From: Prado023 sp963747335
GTDB lineage: Bacteria; Actinomycetota; Actinomycetes; S36-B12; CAIYMF01
Assembly: GCA_963747335.1 (NCBI GenBank)
Contig: CAVVEV010000007.1
Coordinates: 1 to 64,000 of the forward strand
DNA: 64,000 nucleotides
Direction of reading: 5' to 3'
Shown: one piece after another, positions 61,231 to 64,000 of the stretch
Numbering within the stretch: position 1 is the stretch's first letter
How the letters are laid out: every line of letters begins with the position of its first letter
Made by a program: the position numbers and the translations under genes
The notes under the pieces: model-generated
What the model saw: only the letters and a program-made list of their open reading frames with translations
Told to the model about the DNA's origin: nothing
The model's database searches: none

Positions 61231-62412
61231 GTGGCAGCCCCACAGAACTACCTGGCAGTGATCAAGGTCGTCGGGATCGGCGGTGGCGGCGTGAATGCCG
61301 TGAACCGGATGATCGAGGTCGGCCTCAAGGGCGTGGAGTTCATCGCCATCAACACCGACGCACAGGCCCTGCTGATGAGCGACGCCGACGTCAAGCTCGA
61401 CATCGGTCGCGAGCTCACCCGCGGCCTGGGCGCCGGCGCGGATCCCGAGGTCGGTCGCAGGGCCGCCGAGGACCACGCCGAGGAGATCGAGGAGGTCCTC
61501 AAGGGGGCCGACATGGTCTTCGTGACGGCGGGCGAGGGCGGTGGCACCGGCACCGGTGGCGCACCCGTGGTCGCCAAGATCGCCCGTTCGCTGGGCGCCC
61601 TGACCATCGGTGTGGTCACCCGGCCGTTCGGCTTCGAGGGCCGCCGCCGCAGTGGCCAGGCCGACAACGGCATCGAGGGCCTGCGCGCCGAGGTCGACAC
61701 GCTCATCGTCATCCCCAACGACCGGCTGCTCTCGATCGCTGACCGCAGCATCTCGATGATCGACGCGTTCCGCCAGGCCGACCAGGTCCTTCTGCAGGGC
61801 GTCTCGGGCATCACCGACCTGATCACGACCCCCGGCCTGATCAACCTGGACTTCGCCGACGTGAAGTCGGTCATGTCCGGCGCCGGGTCCGCGTTGATGG
61901 GCATCGGATCGGCCCGTGGCGACGACCGCGCGGTGGGTGCCGCCCAGGCAGCGATCGCCAGCCCGCTGCTCGAGGCCAGCATCGACGGCGCCCATGGTGT
62001 GCTGCTGTCGATCGCCGGTGGCTCGGACCTCGGACTCTTCGAGATCAACGAGTCGGCCCGACTGGTCGCCGAGGCTGCCCATCCCGACGCCAACATCATC
62101 TTCGGGGCCGTCATCGACGACACCCTGGGTGACGAGGTGCGGGTCACGGTCATCGCCGCCGGGTTCGACGGGGGCCACCCGCCGACCAAGCGCGAGGCGG
62201 CAGCCGGTCGGCGGGTCGTCGACGAGGTCGCTGCGGCCGAGGCAGCTCCGCGCGCCGAGGCGCCGGTCTACGCCACGGTCGGCGCCTCGGCCGGCGTGGT
62301 CCTCCCACCGGGGCTGGCCAACGCCGACAAGCCCGGGGTCGACCTGCGCCAGCCGCGGACGATCAGCTTCGACGAGCCCGACGACCTCGACGTCCCGGAC
62401 TTCCTGAAGTAG
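61231..62412 (+). CDS. ftsZ: Cell division GTPase FtsZ
   Basis: Tubulin homologue that forms the division ring. The 393-residue protein has IKVVGIGGGGVNAVNRM, the tubulin signature GEGGGTGTGG at 101-110, and the T7 loop segment NLDFADVKSVM. A variable linker (about 325-375) leads to the conserved C-terminal peptide FDEPDDLDVPDFLK, which binds SepF and other partners. GTG 61231 with AGAAGGAG eight bases upstream is chosen over an in-frame ATG at 61162, which would add a non-conserved Pro-rich stretch. pgeF follows after three bases. Confidence 0.97.
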   Translation: MAAPQNYLAVIKVVGIGGGGVNAVNRMIEVGLKGVEFIAINTDAQALLMSDADVKLDIGRELTRGLGAGADPEVGRRAAEDHAEEIEEVLKGADMVFVTAGEGGGTGTGGAPVVAKIARSLGALTIGVVTRPFGFEGRRRSGQADNGIEGLRAEVDTLIVIPNDRLLSIADRSISMIDAFRQADQVLLQGVSGITDLITTPGLINLDFADVKSVMSGAGSALMGIGSARGDDRAVGAAQAAIASPLLEASIDGAHGVLLSIAGGSDLGLFEINESARLVAEAAHPDANIIFGAVIDDTLGDEVRVTVIAAGFDGGHPPTKREAAAGRRVVDEVAAAEAAPRAEAPVYATVGASAGVVLPPGLANADKPGVDLRQPRTISFDEPDDLDVPDFLK

Positions 62413-62415
62413 TCG

Positions 62416-63186
62416 ATGATCAGTCACCGCCTCGACCTCGCCCTGAGCGGTGGGGTCGAGGCGCGTGTCCTGTTCACCAGCCGGGGTGGTGCGGCCAGCG
62501 GTGGGTCGAGCCGGTCGCCGTACGCCTGGGCGAACCTGGGATCGCACGTCGGGGATGACCCGGCGGCGGTCGTGTCCAATCGTCGCGCCCTGGCCGGGGC
62601 ACTGGGTGTCCCGGCCAGTGCGATGACCTTCATGCATCCCGATCACGGACGAGGGGTCTGCACAGTGTCTGAGCCCACCGGGGTCACTCCCGGAGCCGAG
62701 GTCACCTCGGTCGACGCGCTCGTGACCTCCACGGCCGGCATCGGCCTGGTGGCGCTGGCGGCCGACTGCGTCCCGGTGATCCTGGTGGAGCCGGTCGCCG
62801 GTGTGGTCGCAGCCGTGCACTCGGGCTGGCGGGGCCTCGCTCTCGACGTGGTCGGGGCGGCGGTGGGCCAGATGGAAGCCTGCGGCGCCCGGGCGCAGGA
62901 TGTGCAGGCCCTGGTGGGGCCGGCGATCTGTGGGCGTTGCTACCCGGTCCCCGCGGAACGGGCGCAGGAGGTGGCGCGTGTCCGCCCCGAGGCGCTCACC
63001 ACTGCCCCCGATGGACAGCCCGCCCTCGACCTGCGGGCAGGGTTGTCGGCCCGGCTCGACGAGCTCGGGGCGACGAGCACGCTCCTCGGCGGGTGCACCG
63101 CCGAGGATCCCGGGCTGTACTCGCACCGCCGCGACGGCCTCACCGGCCGTCAGGGTGGCGCCGTGGCGATCGTGGCGGCTGCGTGA
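62416..63186 (+). CDS. pgeF: Peptidoglycan editing factor PgeF (YfiH/LACC1 family)
   Basis: A 256-residue protein of the copper/zinc-site family once called multicopper polyphenol oxidase. Family members act on purine nucleosides or remove wrong amino acids from Mur precursors. The metal triad is His77 (PDHG, where most members have QVHG), Cys118 (ADCVPVIL) and His135 (AVHSGWRG). CYPVPAERAQEV is another family block. It sits between ftsZ and yggS, its usual place in Gram-positive bacteria. The stop overlaps the yggS start (TGATG). Confidence 0.9.
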   Translation: MISHRLDLALSGGVEARVLFTSRGGAASGGSSRSPYAWANLGSHVGDDPAAVVSNRRALAGALGVPASAMTFMHPDHGRGVCTVSEPTGVTPGAEVTSVDALVTSTAGIGLVALAADCVPVILVEPVAGVVAAVHSGWRGLALDVVGAAVGQMEACGARAQDVQALVGPAICGRCYPVPAERAQEVARVRPEALTTAPDGQPALDLRAGLSARLDELGATSTLLGGCTAEDPGLYSHRRDGLTGRQGGAVAIVAAA

Positions 63187-63909
63187 TGGGGAACGGACGT
63201 CGGGCCGAGCTGGCCGACAACCTGGCCGCCGTGACGGAACGGATCGGCACCGCGTGCGTCGCTGCGGATCGGGACCCCGGCGTCCGTGACGATCGTCGCG
63301 ATCACCAAGACGCGGCCCGCGAGCGACGTCGCCCTGCTGGCCGAGCTCGGTATCCGACATGTGGGGGAGAACCGCGACCAGGAGGCCCGCGCGAAGGCAT
63401 CCGAGTGCGCCGGCCTCGGGCTGACCTGGCACTTCGTGGGGCAGCTTCAGCGCAACAAGGCGGCGTCAGTGGCCCGGTACGCCGACATCGTCGAGTCCGT
63501 CGACCGCCCGGCCCTGGTGGCCGCCCTGGATCGAGGGGCCAGCCAGGTGGGCCGTCGCCTGGGGGTCTGCGTCCAGGTCGATCTCGACGAGACGACGCCC
63601 GACCCGGCGGGCGGGGGAGCGGGGCGAGGAGGCGCCCGACCGGCCGAGGTCCTGGGGCTGGCCGACCAGGTCTCCGCGTGCGAATCCCTTGACCTCCTGG
63701 GGGTCATGGCCGTGGCGCCCCTGGGCGCCGACCCCCGGGCCGCCTTCGATCGGTTGACCGGGATCCACGAGCAACTGCTGGCCCACCACCCCGGGGCATC
63801 CATGCGATCGGCCGGCATGTCCGGCGACTTCGAGCCGGCGATCGCCGCCGGTGCGACACACATCCGCCTCGGCAGTGCGCTGCTCGGGCACCGCGATCCA
63901 CTGAAGTAA
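63186..63909 (+). CDS. YggS/PROSC-family PLP homeostasis protein, one frameshift
   Basis: A PLP-binding protein of the YggS family, which keeps free pyridoxal phosphate in balance. The N-terminus (MGNGRRAELADNLAAVTERIG) reads from ATG 63186, overlapping pgeF. At about 63272 the frame changes: removing one C from a CCCC run turns RDPGVRDD into the expected RDPASVTIVAITKT. The rest continues open to 63909 with VGENRDQEA, LTWHFVGQLQRNKA, MSGDFEPAIAAGATHIRLGSALLG. The lysine that binds PLP is in AITKTRPAS. As written, only a 207-residue fragment from an internal ATG (63286) is open. Confidence 0.85.
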
Positions 63910-63964
63910 CCTAACCCGATACCGGCTCGCCCCTGGCGGTCCGGATGGCACGTAAGGAGTTCAC

Positions 63965-64000
63965 ATGCCCGGCACGATGCGCAAGATGGCCGTCTACCTC
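63965..64000 (+). CDS. sepF: SepF cell division protein, 5' end only
   Basis: ATG 63965 follows TAAGGAG with a short gap and encodes PGTMRKMAVYL before the window ends. Position after yggS and the MRKMAVYL start are typical of actinobacterial SepF, the membrane anchor that binds the FtsZ C-terminal peptide. Confidence 0.8.
   Translation, partial: MPGTMRKMAVYL

Overview
The window looks like a chromosomal stretch of a high-GC actinobacterium. Evidence for this is a mycothiol ligase gene (mshC), the gene order dxr / site-2 protease / ispG / GNAT / proS, a transglutaminase-DUF58-MoxR trio, DUF3040, DUF6504 and SAV_6107-type genes, and a complete dcw cluster ending in ftsZ-pgeF-yggS-sepF. A very large protein at 12.6-16.0 kb resembles the pyrophosphate-dependent PEP carboxykinase known from propionic acid bacteria. 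Together these suggest Propionibacteriales, or less likely Micrococcales; no rRNA is present to settle it. I see no phage, insertion sequence, CRISPR array or tRNA.

Layout. 0-4.6 kb: a membrane Ser/Thr kinase (minus strand), an FAD amine/amino-acid oxidase and a CoA-acylating methylmalonate-semialdehyde dehydrogenase. All three are interrupted by many single-base frameshifts, although their catalytic motifs survive when frames are spliced. 4.6-12.4 kb: a perfect 22-bp hairpin, then mostly metabolic and unknown genes: a secreted protein, a tiny zinc-ribbon protein, a lysoplasmalogenase, a saccharopine-dehydrogenase-like enzyme, a SHOCT membrane protein coupled to a radical SAM enzyme, a HemN-like radical SAM enzyme, and gabT. 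12.6-16.6 kb: the PPi-PEPCK-like gene divergent from a stand-alone cyclic-nucleotide-binding protein. 16.7-28 kb: two non-mevalonate isoprenoid genes (dxr, ispG), a site-2 protease, a TauE-type transporter, a secreted propeller-like protein, a membrane GTPase, a GNAT protein, proS and a HAD phosphatase. 28-33 kb: SURF1, mshC, pgi, a lipoprotein and a small membrane protein.

33.3-39.6 kb is the most distinctive unit. A good promoter overlapped by a perfect actinobacterial LexA box precedes DUF6504, a SAV_6107/HEPN-like gene, a second DnaE-type polymerase and dinB. This reads as an SOS-induced translesion (mutasome) operon without the usual imuA'/imuB genes. The DnaE palm aspartates are intact but its PHP domain has lost metal ligands.

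39.6-46.4 kb holds DUF3040, an alpha/beta hydrolase, the TgpA-DUF58-MoxR operon (one frameshift in TgpA) and a MaoC hydratase. From 46.5 kb to the end is the division and cell-wall cluster, mraZ-rsmH-ftsL-ftsI-murE-murF-mraY-murD-ftsW-murG-murC-ftsQ-ftsZ-pgeF-yggS-sepF. Neighbouring genes mostly overlap by 1-4 bases. The mraZ promoter carries 10-bp-spaced GTGGAG repeats typical of MraZ sites, and a well-started 31-residue membrane peptide gene is wedged between mraZ and rsmH. A hairpin and a separate promoter candidate suggest ftsZ is also transcribed on its own. yggS has one frameshift; sepF is cut by the window end.
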